Shown here piece after piece: positions 25,420-33,553 of a stretch of DNA of 64,000 nt. The number at the start of each line of letters is the position of its first letter. Position 1 is the first letter of the stretch. The notes under the pieces are model-generated. The model saw only the letters and a list, made by a program, of their open reading frames with translations. It did not search any database and was not told the DNA's origin. Source of the DNA: Neorhizobium alkalisoli (GTDB lineage: Bacteria > Pseudomonadota > Alphaproteobacteria > Rhizobiales > Rhizobiaceae). Location of the stretch: positions 62,001-126,000 of the forward strand of contig NZ_VIWP01000001.1 of assembly GCF_007829835.1 (NCBI RefSeq). The letters are read 5' to 3'. Position numbers and translations under genes: made by a program.

Positions 25420-25578
25420 TTGGACATCATTCGCATTCTGCTTGCTTTCATCCTGCCGCCGCTCGGCGTGTTCTTCCAGGTGGGCTTTGGCCTTCATTTC
25501 TGGCTGAACATTCTGCTGACTCTGTGCGGCTGGCTGCCGGGCATCGTGCATGCGTTGTGGGTGATCCTCAAGAAATAG
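25420..25578 (+). CDS. Pmp3/YqaE-family small membrane protein (UPF0057), TTG start
   Basis: A 52-aa proteolipid with two hydrophobic helices (IIRILLAFILPPLGVFFQVG and a second ending LPGIVHALWVILKK). The PPLGVF, FGLHFWLNILLTL and WLPGIVHA blocks are diagnostic of the Pmp3/YqaE family, which helps maintain membrane potential under salt, cold or osmotic stress. It begins with TTG behind GGGAG, so standard ATG/GTG calling misses it. A perfect EcfG promoter precedes it. Its stop abuts the stop of the convergent AraC-type regulator. Confidence 0.9.
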   Translation: MDIIRILLAFILPPLGVFFQVGFGLHFWLNILLTLCGWLPGIVHALWVILKK

Positions 25579-26529
25579 TCAGGCCTCCTGTTTCAGCCGC
25601 CGTCGGGTATCGCTCGGGCTTTCGCGATAATGGGCGCGATAGCTGCGCGAGAAGGCGGAGGCGGAATTGAAACCCGTCGCCGCCGCAATATCCGCAAATG
25701 TCGATCGTGTCTCGATCACCTTTCGGCGTGCCGCGTTGAGCCGCAGGGCAAGATAATGCTCGTGCGGCGCAACGCCCATCAGATCACGAAACAGGTCCTG
25801 CAGATGGCGGGCGCTGACGCCTGCGCGCCGTGCAAGACGCGCCTGCGAAAGCGGCGCCTCGACCGTGTCTTCCATCAATTTGATCGCGGCCTGAACACGG
25901 GCGTCGAGAATACGCATATTGCCGATGGCCGGCACCTGCAGAAGGTCGCCGCGGGTGCGCTCCTGTTCGTAGATGAACAGCCGCGACACTTCGAGCGCCA
26001 GCGAATAACCATGGGCGCGCCGGATCAGTTCCAGCATCAGGTCGAGCGTCGGCAGCGAGCCGCCGGTGGTGATCCGCTTGCGGTCGATGACGAACCGGTC
26101 GCGCAGCATGTTCACCTGCGGATAGGCGGCGGAAAAATCCTCGAAATCCTCCCAGTGGGTGGTCGCCGAAAAGCCGTCGAGCAGCGCCGTATCGGCGAGG
26201 ATGAAGGACCCGGCCTCTATGCCAGCGATCATCGACCGATGGCGCGCCGTCTGGGACAGCTGCATTTTCAATTCCCGTGTCGCGCCGTTCTTCCAGTTGT
26301 AGCTTGAGAGCACGAAGAGCGGATCGGTTTCACGTCCGGGATGGAACGGGCCGGAGACCGGTATGGGAATGCCGGCCTTGGTTTCGATTGCCTGGCCGTT
26401 CGGGGAAAACAGGGTCCAACGGTAGAGATCGCGACCCGTGATGCGATTGGCGGCGCGCAGCGGCTCGATCACCGAAGCGGTGAGGATCAGGTTCGTTTCC
26501 GGCAGGATGAGGATGTCGAAATGCTGCAT
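25579..26529 (-). CDS. GlxA/CdhR-type regulator (DJ-1/PfpI-like domain + AraC HTH)
   Basis: A 316-aa regulator. Residues ~1-180 form a class-I glutamine-amidotransferase-like ligand domain (FDILILPETNLILTASVIEPLRAAN), and ~210-316 an AraC-type DNA-binding domain (LARRAGVSARHLQDLF, IAAATGFNSASAFSRSYR). This architecture includes CdhR and GbdR, which activate carnitine and glycine-betaine catabolism in Pseudomonas. It is transcribed divergently from the BKACE and carnitine dehydrogenase genes with a 125-nt shared promoter region, so it is most likely their carnitine-responsive activator. The start at 26529 yields the family N-terminus; the longer frame is unsupported. Confidence 0.88.
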   Translation of the reverse strand: MQHFDILILPETNLILTASVIEPLRAANRITGRDLYRWTLFSPNGQAIETKAGIPIPVSGPFHPGRETDPLFVLSSYNWKNGATRELKMQLSQTARHRSMIAGIEAGSFILADTALLDGFSATTHWEDFEDFSAAYPQVNMLRDRFVIDRKRITTGGSLPTLDLMLELIRRAHGYSLALEVSRLFIYEQERTRGDLLQVPAIGNMRILDARVQAAIKLMEDTVEAPLSQARLARRAGVSARHLQDLFRDLMGVAPHEHYLALRLNAARRKVIETRSTFADIAAATGFNSASAFSRSYRAHYRESPSDTRRRLKQEA

Positions 26530-26654
26530 CTGCGTCCTGTCCCCTCTCCGTCGATCTGCGCCGCGCTTCCGAAAATGTATAGGATGGCGCCGCTGATGAA
26601 AAGCATTGCGCGATTTTCTGGATCGTAATGGGCGCAACAAAAGGAGAGGGAACA

Positions 26655-27557
26655 ATGCCGCTCAACATGAATCGCGACGTCTTCATCACCTGTGCCGTGA
26701 CCGGTGCGGGTGACACAGTCGGCAAATCCAGCCATGTGCCGATCACCCCGAAACAGATCGCGGAATCGGCGATCGACGCCGCCAAGGCAGGGGCCGCCGT
26801 CGTCCATTGCCATGTGCGCAATCCGGAAACCGGTGCCGCCGCCCGCAATATCGAACTCTACAGGGAAGTGACCGACCGTATCCGTTCGGCGGATGTCGAC
26901 GTGGTCCTCAATCTCACCGCCGGCATGGGCGGCGATCTCGTGTTCGGCAATGTCGAGGCACCTTTCCCGGTCAATCCCAACGGCACGGACATGGCCGGCG
27001 CCACCGAACGTGTGGCGCATGTTGCCGAATGTCTGCCGGAAATCTGCACGCTCGATTGCGGCACGATGAACTTTTCGCTCGGCGATTACGTGATGACCAA
27101 CACGCCCTCGATGCTGCGCGAGATGGCGCGGCAGATGACGGCGCTCGGCGTGCGCCCGGAAATCGAGGCCTTCGATACCGGCCATCTCTGGTTCGCCAAG
27201 CAGCTGGTCGAGGAAGGCCTGATCGAGGATCCGGTTCTGATCCAGCTCTGCATGGGCATTCCATGGGGCGCACCGGACGATCTCAACACCTTCATGGCGA
27301 TGGTCAACAACGTGCCGAAGAACTGGACTTTTTCGGCCTTCTCGATCGGCCGCAACGCGCTCGCCTATCCGGCGGCGGCAGTGCTTGCCGGCGGGAATGT
27401 CCGCGTCGGGCTGGAAGACAATCTCTATGCCGGCAAGGGCATGCTCGCCACCAATGCGCAGCTCGTCGAAAAGGCGGTCGGCGTGATCGAGGGCATGGGC
27501 GCCAAAATCATCGGGCCTGCCGAAGTGCGTGAAAAACTCAAGCTGACGAAGCGGTGA
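26655..27557 (+). CDS. cdhC: 3-dehydrocarnitine:acetyl-CoA trimethylamine-acyl transferase (BKACE family, DUF849)
   Basis: A 300-aa beta-keto acid cleavage enzyme. The metal-binding HCHVR motif (AAVVHCHVRNPETG) and the TIM-barrel segments NLTAGMGG and IEAFDTGHLW are visible. In carnitine catabolism this enzyme condenses 3-dehydrocarnitine with acetyl-CoA to give betainyl-CoA and acetoacetate. Substrate assignment rests on the adjacent carnitine dehydrogenase, whose start overlaps or lies 5 nt downstream of this stop. Strong ribosome site GGAGAGGG before ATG 26655. It is the first gene of the divergent catabolic operon. Confidence 0.88.
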   Translation: MPLNMNRDVFITCAVTGAGDTVGKSSHVPITPKQIAESAIDAAKAGAAVVHCHVRNPETGAAARNIELYREVTDRIRSADVDVVLNLTAGMGGDLVFGNVEAPFPVNPNGTDMAGATERVAHVAECLPEICTLDCGTMNFSLGDYVMTNTPSMLREMARQMTALGVRPEIEAFDTGHLWFAKQLVEEGLIEDPVLIQLCMGIPWGAPDDLNTFMAMVNNVPKNWTFSAFSIGRNALAYPAAAVLAGGNVRVGLEDNLYAGKGMLATNAQLVEKAVGVIEGMGAKIIGPAEVREKLKLTKR

Positions 27558-27562
27558 TCGAG

Positions 27563-29053
27563 ATGAGCGGTATCCAGAAAGCGGCCTGCATCGGCGGCGG
27601 TGTCATCGGCGGGGCATGGGCTGCCCGCTTCCTGCTCGGCGGCATCGATGTGGCGATGTACGATCCCCATCCCGAAGCCGAGCGCATCGTCGGCGAGGTG
27701 CTTGCCAATGCCGAGCGCGCCTATGGCCTGCTGACCATGGCGCCGCTTCCGCCGAAGGGCAAGCTGACCTTCGTCAAGACGATCGAGGAAGCCGTTGCCG
27801 GCGCCGACTGGATCCAGGAAAGCGTGCCGGAGCGCGTCGATCTGAAGCGCAACGTCATTACCCAGATCGATGCGGCAGCCGACCCCAAGGCGCTGATCGG
27901 CTCTTCCACGTCAGGCATCATGCCGACCGAACTGCAGCGAGACATGAAACATCCGGAGCGGATGTTCGTCGCCCATCCCTATAATCCGGTCTACCTCCTG
28001 CCGCTCGCCGAACTGGTCGGCGGCCAGAAGACCAGCCCGGAAACGCTTGAACTCGCCAAGGAGCGGCTTGCGCCGATCGGCATGAAGGGCGTCATCCTGA
28101 AAAAGGAGATCGAGGCCTTTGTCGGTGACCGCCTGCTCGAAGCCGTCTGGCGCGAAGGCCTGTGGCTCATTCAGGATGATATCTGCGATACCGAGACGCT
28201 GGATGACGTGATCCGCTATTCCTTCGGCATGCGCTGGGCGCAGATGGGCATGTTCGAGACCTATCGCATTGCCGGCGGCGAAGCGGGCATGCGCCACTTC
28301 ATCGCCCAGTTCGGCCCCTGCCTCTCCTGGCCCTGGACCAAGCTCACCGACGTCGTCGACCTGACCGACGAACTGGTCGAAAAGATCGCCAGCCAGTCGG
28401 ATGCCCAGTCGGGCGCCTATGGTTTCCGCGAGCTGGAGCGCATCCGCGACGAAAACCTCGTCGGCATCATGCAGACGCTGAAAGCGTCGAATGGCGGCAA
28501 AGGCTGGGGTTCCGGCAAGATTCTCGCCGATTTCGAAAAGCATCTCTGGGCGCAAGGGGGGGCTAAGAAGGAGGCGCCCGACCTCTCGCAGCCGCTGCGC
28601 CTGATCGATACCAAGGTCAGCGCCGCATGGGTGGATTATAACGGCCACATGACCGAGCACCGCTATCTGCAGGTGTTCGGCGATACGTCCGATGCGCTGC
28701 TGCGGCTGATCGGTGTCGATTTCGCCTATGTCGAGGCCGGCCACAGCTATTACACGGTCGAGACCCATATCCGCCATCTCGGCGAGGCGAAGCTTGGCAA
28801 CAGGCTTTATGCGACGTTGCAGATCCTCTCCACGGACGACAAGCGCATCCAGTATTTTTCGACCATCCGCAATGCCGAGACCGACGAGATCGTCGCCACT
28901 GCCGAGCAGCTGATGCTGCATGTCGACAGCAAGGCCGGCAAATCGGTGGCGGCGCCCGCGGAGGTGTTGGCCAAACTGAAGCCGATTGCAGACGCGCATG
29001 CCACGCTGCCGGTGCCGGATGGCGTTGGTAGGTCGGTCGGGCAGAAGAAATAA
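27563..29053 (+). CDS. cdhA: L-carnitine dehydrogenase fused to betainyl-CoA thioesterase
   Basis: A 496-aa fusion. The N-terminal ~330 residues are a 3-hydroxyacyl-CoA-dehydrogenase-fold enzyme with NAD motif IGGGVIGGAWAARF and FVAHPYNPVYLLPLAEL; it oxidises L-carnitine to 3-dehydrocarnitine. The C-terminal ~150 residues are a hotdog thioesterase (WVDYNGHMTEHRYLQVFGDTSDAL), expected to hydrolyse betainyl-CoA to glycine betaine and CoA. Between them sits the BKACE step encoded upstream, so the first and last steps of the route are on one chain. The fusion is known from rhizobial carnitine dehydrogenases; in Pseudomonas the thioesterase is separate. A GTG at 27554 overlapping the previous stop is an alternative start. 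Confidence 0.9.
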   Translation: MSGIQKAACIGGGVIGGAWAARFLLGGIDVAMYDPHPEAERIVGEVLANAERAYGLLTMAPLPPKGKLTFVKTIEEAVAGADWIQESVPERVDLKRNVITQIDAAADPKALIGSSTSGIMPTELQRDMKHPERMFVAHPYNPVYLLPLAELVGGQKTSPETLELAKERLAPIGMKGVILKKEIEAFVGDRLLEAVWREGLWLIQDDICDTETLDDVIRYSFGMRWAQMGMFETYRIAGGEAGMRHFIAQFGPCLSWPWTKLTDVVDLTDELVEKIASQSDAQSGAYGFRELERIRDENLVGIMQTLKASNGGKGWGSGKILADFEKHLWAQGGAKKEAPDLSQPLRLIDTKVSAAWVDYNGHMTEHRYLQVFGDTSDALLRLIGVDFAYVEAGHSYYTVETHIRHLGEAKLGNRLYATLQILSTDDKRIQYFSTIRNAETDEIVATAEQLMLHVDSKAGKSVAAPAEVLAKLKPIADAHATLPVPDGVGRSVGQKK

Positions 29054-29069
29054 TCGGCGCTGATGTCTG

Positions 29070-29130
29070 CCCCTCACCCTAACCTTCTCCCCGCATGCGG
29101 GGAGAAGGTGGCGGCAGCCGGATGAGGGGC
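29070..29130. repeat. Palindromic intergenic repeat, RIME-like
   Basis: A short mosaic bounded by inverted GCCCCTCA / TGAGGGGC, with an inner perfect 26-bp palindrome at 29083-29108 (arm CCTTCTCCCCGC). The same units recur at 42061-42200. The composition matches the rhizobial intergenic mosaic elements. It lies between cdhA and the acyl-CoA dehydrogenase gene and could act as a processing or termination hairpin. Confidence 0.75.
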
Positions 29131-29162
29131 TAGCCACGGCAAGACGTTCAAGAGGGGATGCC

Positions 29163-30323
29163 ATGAATTTCGGACTGACCGACGAACAGGAGATGATCGT
29201 CTCCACCGTGCGCAGCTTCGTCGAGACGGAGATCTATCCGCTGGAAGACGAGGTCGAGCGTCTCGGCTACGTGCCGCCGGACATGGGGCAGGAGATCGCG
29301 CGCAAAACGAAAGAGCTCGGCTTTTTCGGCTGCAACATGCCCGAAGACGTCGGCGGCGCAGGCCTCGACCACCTGACCTTTGCACTGGTCGAGCGCGAGC
29401 TTGGGCGCGGTTCGATGGCGCTCACCGTCTTCTTCGGCCGCCCCTCCGGCATCCTGATGGGCTGCAATGCCGAACAGCGCGAAAGATACCTGATCCCGGC
29501 AACGACCGGTGAAAAATTCGACGCGCTCGCGATGACCGAGCCGGGTGCCGGATCGGATGTGCGCGGCATGAAGACCTTTGCGAAAAAGGACGGTGACGAC
29601 TGGATCGTCAACGGCACGAAACACTTCATCTCCCACGCCAATATCGCCGATTTCGTCATCGTCTTCATCGCGACCGGCGAGGAGGAGACGCCACGCGGGC
29701 CGAAAAAGCTGATCACCTGTTTCCTCGTTGACCGCGGCACGCCGGGTTTCGAGATCCGCGAGGGTTACAATTCCGTCTCGCATCGCGGTTACAAGAACAC
29801 GATCCTGACCTTCGACGATTGCCGTCTGCCGTCTGCCCAAGTTCTCGGCGAGCCGCACAAGGGTTTCGATCTCGCCAATGACTGGCTTTACGGTACCCGC
29901 CTGACCGTCGCCGCCAATTGCGTCGGCCGTGCCCGCCGGGTGTTCGATTACGCCCTCAACTATGCCGCCGAGCGAAAACAGTTCGGCAAGCCGATCGGCG
30001 CCAATCAGGGCGTTTCCTTCAAACTCGCCGACATGATCACCGAGATCGACGCCGCCGATTTCCTGACCCTGCACGGCGCCTGGCTGCTCGACCAGAAAAA
30101 GCCGTCCAACCGCGAGATCGCCTCGGCAAAACTCTATGCGTCGGAAATGCTCGGCCGCGTCACCGACGAGGCGATCCAGATCTATGGCGGTATGGGCCTG
30201 ATGGACGACCTGCCGCTCGCCCGCTTCTGGCGCGATGCACGCGTCGAACGCATCTGGGACGGCACGAGTGAGATCCAGCGGCACATCATCAGCCGCGACC
30301 TTTTGCGGCCGTTGGGGGCATGA
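29163..30323 (+). CDS. Acyl-CoA dehydrogenase, probably gamma-butyrobetainyl-CoA dehydrogenase
   Basis: A 386-aa flavoenzyme of ordinary acyl-CoA dehydrogenase length. The N-domain (LTDEQEMIVSTVRSFVETEI), FAD/substrate segment AMTEPGAGSD and C-terminal IYGGMGLMDDLPLARFWRDAR are all present. The position of the catalytic base of the medium-chain type (usually YEGT or WEGT) reads IWDGTSEIQR, so Asp366 replaces Glu. Placed between carnitine dehydrogenase and a CoA ligase plus CaiD-like hydratase, it should oxidise gamma-butyrobetainyl-CoA to crotonobetainyl-CoA. Electrons would pass to ETF, whose genes are not here. Ribosome site AGAGGGG. Confidence 0.85.
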   Translation: MNFGLTDEQEMIVSTVRSFVETEIYPLEDEVERLGYVPPDMGQEIARKTKELGFFGCNMPEDVGGAGLDHLTFALVERELGRGSMALTVFFGRPSGILMGCNAEQRERYLIPATTGEKFDALAMTEPGAGSDVRGMKTFAKKDGDDWIVNGTKHFISHANIADFVIVFIATGEEETPRGPKKLITCFLVDRGTPGFEIREGYNSVSHRGYKNTILTFDDCRLPSAQVLGEPHKGFDLANDWLYGTRLTVAANCVGRARRVFDYALNYAAERKQFGKPIGANQGVSFKLADMITEIDAADFLTLHGAWLLDQKKPSNREIASAKLYASEMLGRVTDEAIQIYGGMGLMDDLPLARFWRDARVERIWDGTSEIQRHIISRDLLRPLGA

Positions 30324-30327
30324 CGCG

Positions 30328-32382
30328 ATGATCCGTTCCCTCGATCGCCTGACCCGCCCGAAAACCATTGCCGTGTTCGGCGGCAAGGAGGCGGGGCGTG
30401 TCGTCGAACAATGCCGCAAGATGGGGTATGAGGGCGAGATCTGGCCGGTTCATCCGACAAAGGCGGATGTGCACGGTTATCCCTGCTATCGCTCGGTCGC
30501 CGATCTGCCGGGTTCGCCGGACGCTTCCTTTGTCGGCGTCAACCGGCAGCTGACGATCGAGATTGTTCGGGAGCTTGCAGAGCGTGGTGCCGGTGGGGCA
30601 GTGTGCTACGCGTCCGGTTTTCGCGAGGCGGTGAGCGAACTCGCCGATGGCGACGACCTGCAGGCGGCTCTTGTCGAGGCGGCGGGCGACATGCCGATCC
30701 TCGGGCCGAATTGTTATGGCTTCATCAACATGCTCGACGGCGCGCTGATGTGGCCGGACCAGCATGGCATGCTGCGCACCGAAAGCGGTGTCGCAGTGCT
30801 GACCCAGAGTTCCAACATTGCCTGCAACATCTCCATGCAGCAACGCGGCCTGCCGCTCGCCTATCTGATGACGGCCGGCAACCAGGCGCAGACGGGGCTG
30901 GCGGATCTCGCCTGCACCGTCATCCAGGACCCACGCGTGACCGCCGTCGGCCTGCATGTCGAAGGGTTCGACAGTCTTGAAGCACTGGAACGGCTGGCAA
31001 ACCTCTCGCGGCAGCTGAAGAAGCCGGTGGCGATGCTGAAGGTCGGCAAATCGGAAGCGGCCCAGCTGGCCACCGTGTCCCATACGGCCTCACTTGCCGG
31101 CAATGACAAGGTTTCTTCGGCGCTACTCGCCCGCCTTGGCATTGCCCGTGTCAAAACTCTGCCGGAACTGCTGGAAACGCTAAAGCTGCTGCATCTCTGC
31201 GGCCCGCTCGACACCAACGAGATTTCGTCGATGAGCTGTTCCGGCGGCGAGGCCTCGTTGATGGCCGATGCCGGGGTGGGGCGAAACATCTCCTACCGGG
31301 CGCTGAGGCCGGAACAGCTGAAGCCGCTGCGCGAGACGCTGGGCCAGATGGTGACGCTCGCCAATCCGCTCGATTATCACACCTTCGTCTGGGGCAATGG
31401 CGAGAAGCAGACGACGGCTTTTTCGGCGATGATGCAGGGCGGTTACGCGCTCAATCTGGTCGTGCTCGATTTTCCCCGTCGCGACCGCTGTGATGCGGCT
31501 GACTGGCAGACGACGGTCGATGCGATCGTCGCAGCCCATCGCGCGACCGGTGCCAATGCCGGTGTCGTCACCTCGATGGCGGAGAATCTGCCCGAAGATG
31601 TGGCGATCAGCCTGATGCGGGAGGGTGTCGTCCCCTTCTATGGCATCGAGGAAGCACTTGCGGCGGCCGAGGCCGCAGCTTTTATCGGTGTTGCTTGGAG
31701 AATGCAGGCGGACGAGCCTCTTCTGCAAATGTCGCCAACTGCTGGTGAGGCGGTCACGCTGAACGAGGACGAGGCGAAACGCGAGCTTGCGGCTTATGGA
31801 CTGCCGGTGCCGGCAGGTCTCGTCGAAATGTCGGCGGAAGCGGCGGCCGATGCTGCCGAAAGACTGGGTTTCCCGGTGGCGCTGAAAGGCCGCGGCGTTG
31901 CCCACAAGACCGAGGCCGGTGCGGTAAAACTCAACCTGAAAAGCCGCGAGGATGTGCTTGCCGCGGCCCATGCCATGGCGGGCGTCGCCCAGGGCTATCT
32001 GGTCGAGAAAATGGCCGGCCGGCCGGTCGCCGAAATCATCATCGGCGCCCTGCGCGATCCGGTTGCAGGCCTGGTTCTGACGGTCGGAGCCGGCGGCATT
32101 TTGGTCGAGCTTCTGGAAGATTCCGCGCTCATCACCCTGCCGGCATCGCCGGAGGCGATTTCGGAGGCGATCGGCGGGCTGAAGATCAAAAAGCTGCTCG
32201 ACGGTTATCGTGGCGGACCGAAAGGCGATATCGTCGCGCTCGAACGGGCAATCGCTTCGGTCGCCGCTTACCTGGCCGCGAATGCCGCCGCTGTCGATGA
32301 GCTGGATATCAATCCCCTGATGGTTTTATCCGAGGGCGAGGGCGTCGTTGCGGTGGATGCACTGATACGGCGCAGGATGTGA
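30328..32382 (+). CDS. ADP-forming acyl-CoA synthetase (fused alpha/beta), probable betaine-CoA ligase
   Basis: A 684-aa fused NDP-forming acyl-CoA synthetase. The CoA-binding domain spans ~10-140 (TIAVFGGKEAG). The succinyl-CoA-synthetase-like domain carries the phosphoryl-accepting His252 in VSHTASLAGND. The C-terminal ATP-grasp portion begins about residue 475 (EDEAKRELAAYGLPVPAG) and includes GFPVALKGRGVAHKTEAGAV. Reaction: acid + ATP + CoA to acyl-CoA + ADP + Pi. In this operon the likely substrate is gamma-butyrobetaine or carnitine. Enterobacteria use the AMP-forming CaiC for that step, so this is a different enzyme class. ATG 30328 is chosen, 4 nt after the previous stop. Confidence 0.85.
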   Translation: MIRSLDRLTRPKTIAVFGGKEAGRVVEQCRKMGYEGEIWPVHPTKADVHGYPCYRSVADLPGSPDASFVGVNRQLTIEIVRELAERGAGGAVCYASGFREAVSELADGDDLQAALVEAAGDMPILGPNCYGFINMLDGALMWPDQHGMLRTESGVAVLTQSSNIACNISMQQRGLPLAYLMTAGNQAQTGLADLACTVIQDPRVTAVGLHVEGFDSLEALERLANLSRQLKKPVAMLKVGKSEAAQLATVSHTASLAGNDKVSSALLARLGIARVKTLPELLETLKLLHLCGPLDTNEISSMSCSGGEASLMADAGVGRNISYRALRPEQLKPLRETLGQMVTLANPLDYHTFVWGNGEKQTTAFSAMMQGGYALNLVVLDFPRRDRCDAADWQTTVDAIVAAHRATGANAGVVTSMAENLPEDVAISLMREGVVPFYGIEEALAAAEAAAFIGVAWRMQADEPLLQMSPTAGEAVTLNEDEAKRELAAYGLPVPAGLVEMSAEAAADAAERLGFPVALKGRGVAHKTEAGAVKLNLKSREDVLAAAHAMAGVAQGYLVEKMAGRPVAEIIIGALRDPVAGLVLTVGAGGILVELLEDSALITLPASPEAISEAIGGLKIKKLLDGYRGGPKGDIVALERAIASVAAYLAANAAAVDELDINPLMVLSEGEGVVAVDALIRRRM

Positions 32383-32391
32383 GGGAAAAGC

Positions 32392-33177
32392 ATGACCGAC
32401 GAACCGATCAAGACACGCCGCGAAGGCGGCATTCTGGAAGTGACGATCGACCGGCCGAAGGCCAATGCCATCGATCTCGTCACCTCGCGGATCATGGGGC
32501 GGATCTTTGCGAGCTTTCGTGATGACGACAGTCTTCGCGTCGCGATCATCACCGGTGCCGGCGAAAAGTTCTTTTGCCCCGGCTGGGATCTGAAGGCGGC
32601 CGCGGCAGGCGACGCGGTGGACGGCGATTACGGCATCGGCGGTTTTGGCGGCATGCAGGAATTGCGGGATCTCAACAAGCCGATCATCGCCGCCGTCAAC
32701 GGCATATGCTGCGGTGGCGGGCTGGAGATCGCGCTCTCGACCGATCTGATCCTTGCTGCCGAACATGCGAGTTTCGCGCTGCCTGAAATCCGTTCCGGCA
32801 CGGTGGCGGATGCCGCCTCGATCAAGCTGCCGAAGCGCATTCCCTATCACATCGCCATGGACATGCTCCTGACCGGCCGCTGGCTCGACGTTCACGAAGC
32901 CCATCGCTGGGGCTTCGTGAACGAGGTCTTGGCCGCAGACAAGCTGATGGAGCGGGCCTGGGAACTGGCGCGGCTTCTCGAAAGCGGCCCGCCGCTCGTC
33001 TATGCGGCGATCAAGGAAGTGGTGCGTGCCGCCGAAGGCGAGACCTTCCAGACGACGATGAACAGGATCACCCGCCGCCAGTTCAAGACGGTCGACATCC
33101 TCTATGGCAGCGAGGACCAGTTGGAGGGCGCGCGTGCCTTCGCCGAAAAGCGTGATCCGGTCTGGCGCGGAAAATAG
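32392..33177 (+). CDS. caiD: Enoyl-CoA hydratase, CaiD-like (carnitinyl-CoA dehydratase)
   Basis: A 261-aa crotonase with the same length as E. coli CaiD. The oxyanion-hole segments are KFFCPGWDLKAA and NGICCGGGLEIAL, with a catalytic Glu in FALPEIRSG. It should hydrate crotonobetainyl-CoA to L-carnitinyl-CoA, completing conversion of gamma-butyrobetaine to carnitine for the adjacent carnitine dehydrogenase. It starts 9 nt after the CoA ligase, as the last gene of the operon. The symbol is by similarity and context; a generic hydratase remains possible. Confidence 0.82.
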   Translation: MTDEPIKTRREGGILEVTIDRPKANAIDLVTSRIMGRIFASFRDDDSLRVAIITGAGEKFFCPGWDLKAAAAGDAVDGDYGIGGFGGMQELRDLNKPIIAAVNGICCGGGLEIALSTDLILAAEHASFALPEIRSGTVADAASIKLPKRIPYHIAMDMLLTGRWLDVHEAHRWGFVNEVLAADKLMERAWELARLLESGPPLVYAAIKEVVRAAEGETFQTTMNRITRRQFKTVDILYGSEDQLEGARAFAEKRDPVWRGK

Positions 33178-33198
33178 CCCGCTGCCGAGCTGTGGCGT

Positions 33199-33435
33199 CT
33201 AGGCGGCGATATCGCTGATTTCGCCCGACTGCCAGAGAACGCGGGGCTCCGACATGTCGCCGCTTTCCATATCCACCTGAACCGAGTAGGCGGCCACACC
33301 GACAAACCGGTCAGCCATCGCGCGCGCGATCTTTTCCGCCGACGCCGCATTCGAAGCTGCCCGCATTTCGCCCGGCGCCAGGTTTCCGCGGACCTTCTTG
33401 AACGGCAGAATGATGAATTTTTCGGATTTGGACAT
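33199..33435 (-). CDS. Hypothetical small protein (78 aa)
   Basis: A 78-aa soluble protein starting at ATG 33435 behind AAGGAG. It opens MSKSEKFIILPFKKVRGNLAPGEM, which looks like a compact alpha/beta fold, and has an Ala-rich central helix (RAASNAASAEKIARAMADR) and a C-terminal strand region (GVAAYSVQVDMESGDMSEPRVLW). I recognise similar short rhizobial proteins but no assigned function. It is convergent with the caiD-like gene (21 nt gap) and divergent from a GNAT acetyltransferase. Confidence 0.7.
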   Translation of the reverse strand: MSKSEKFIILPFKKVRGNLAPGEMRAASNAASAEKIARAMADRFVGVAAYSVQVDMESGDMSEPRVLWQSGEISDIAA

Positions 33436-33553
33436 GTCGACTCCTTGCTTGTTCCTGTTTTGTTCATTCTTGCCGCAGAAGTCAATGAGCGTCCGGCGGT
33501 ATTCGTGAAATAGTGAAACGAGACGACTGTGATTGCGATTCGGAGATACGATT

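Noticed and set aside
29083..29108. The 26-bp palindrome considered as a rho-independent terminator
   Set aside because: No T-run follows on either strand and the same unit recurs at 42 kb, so a repeat element explains it better.
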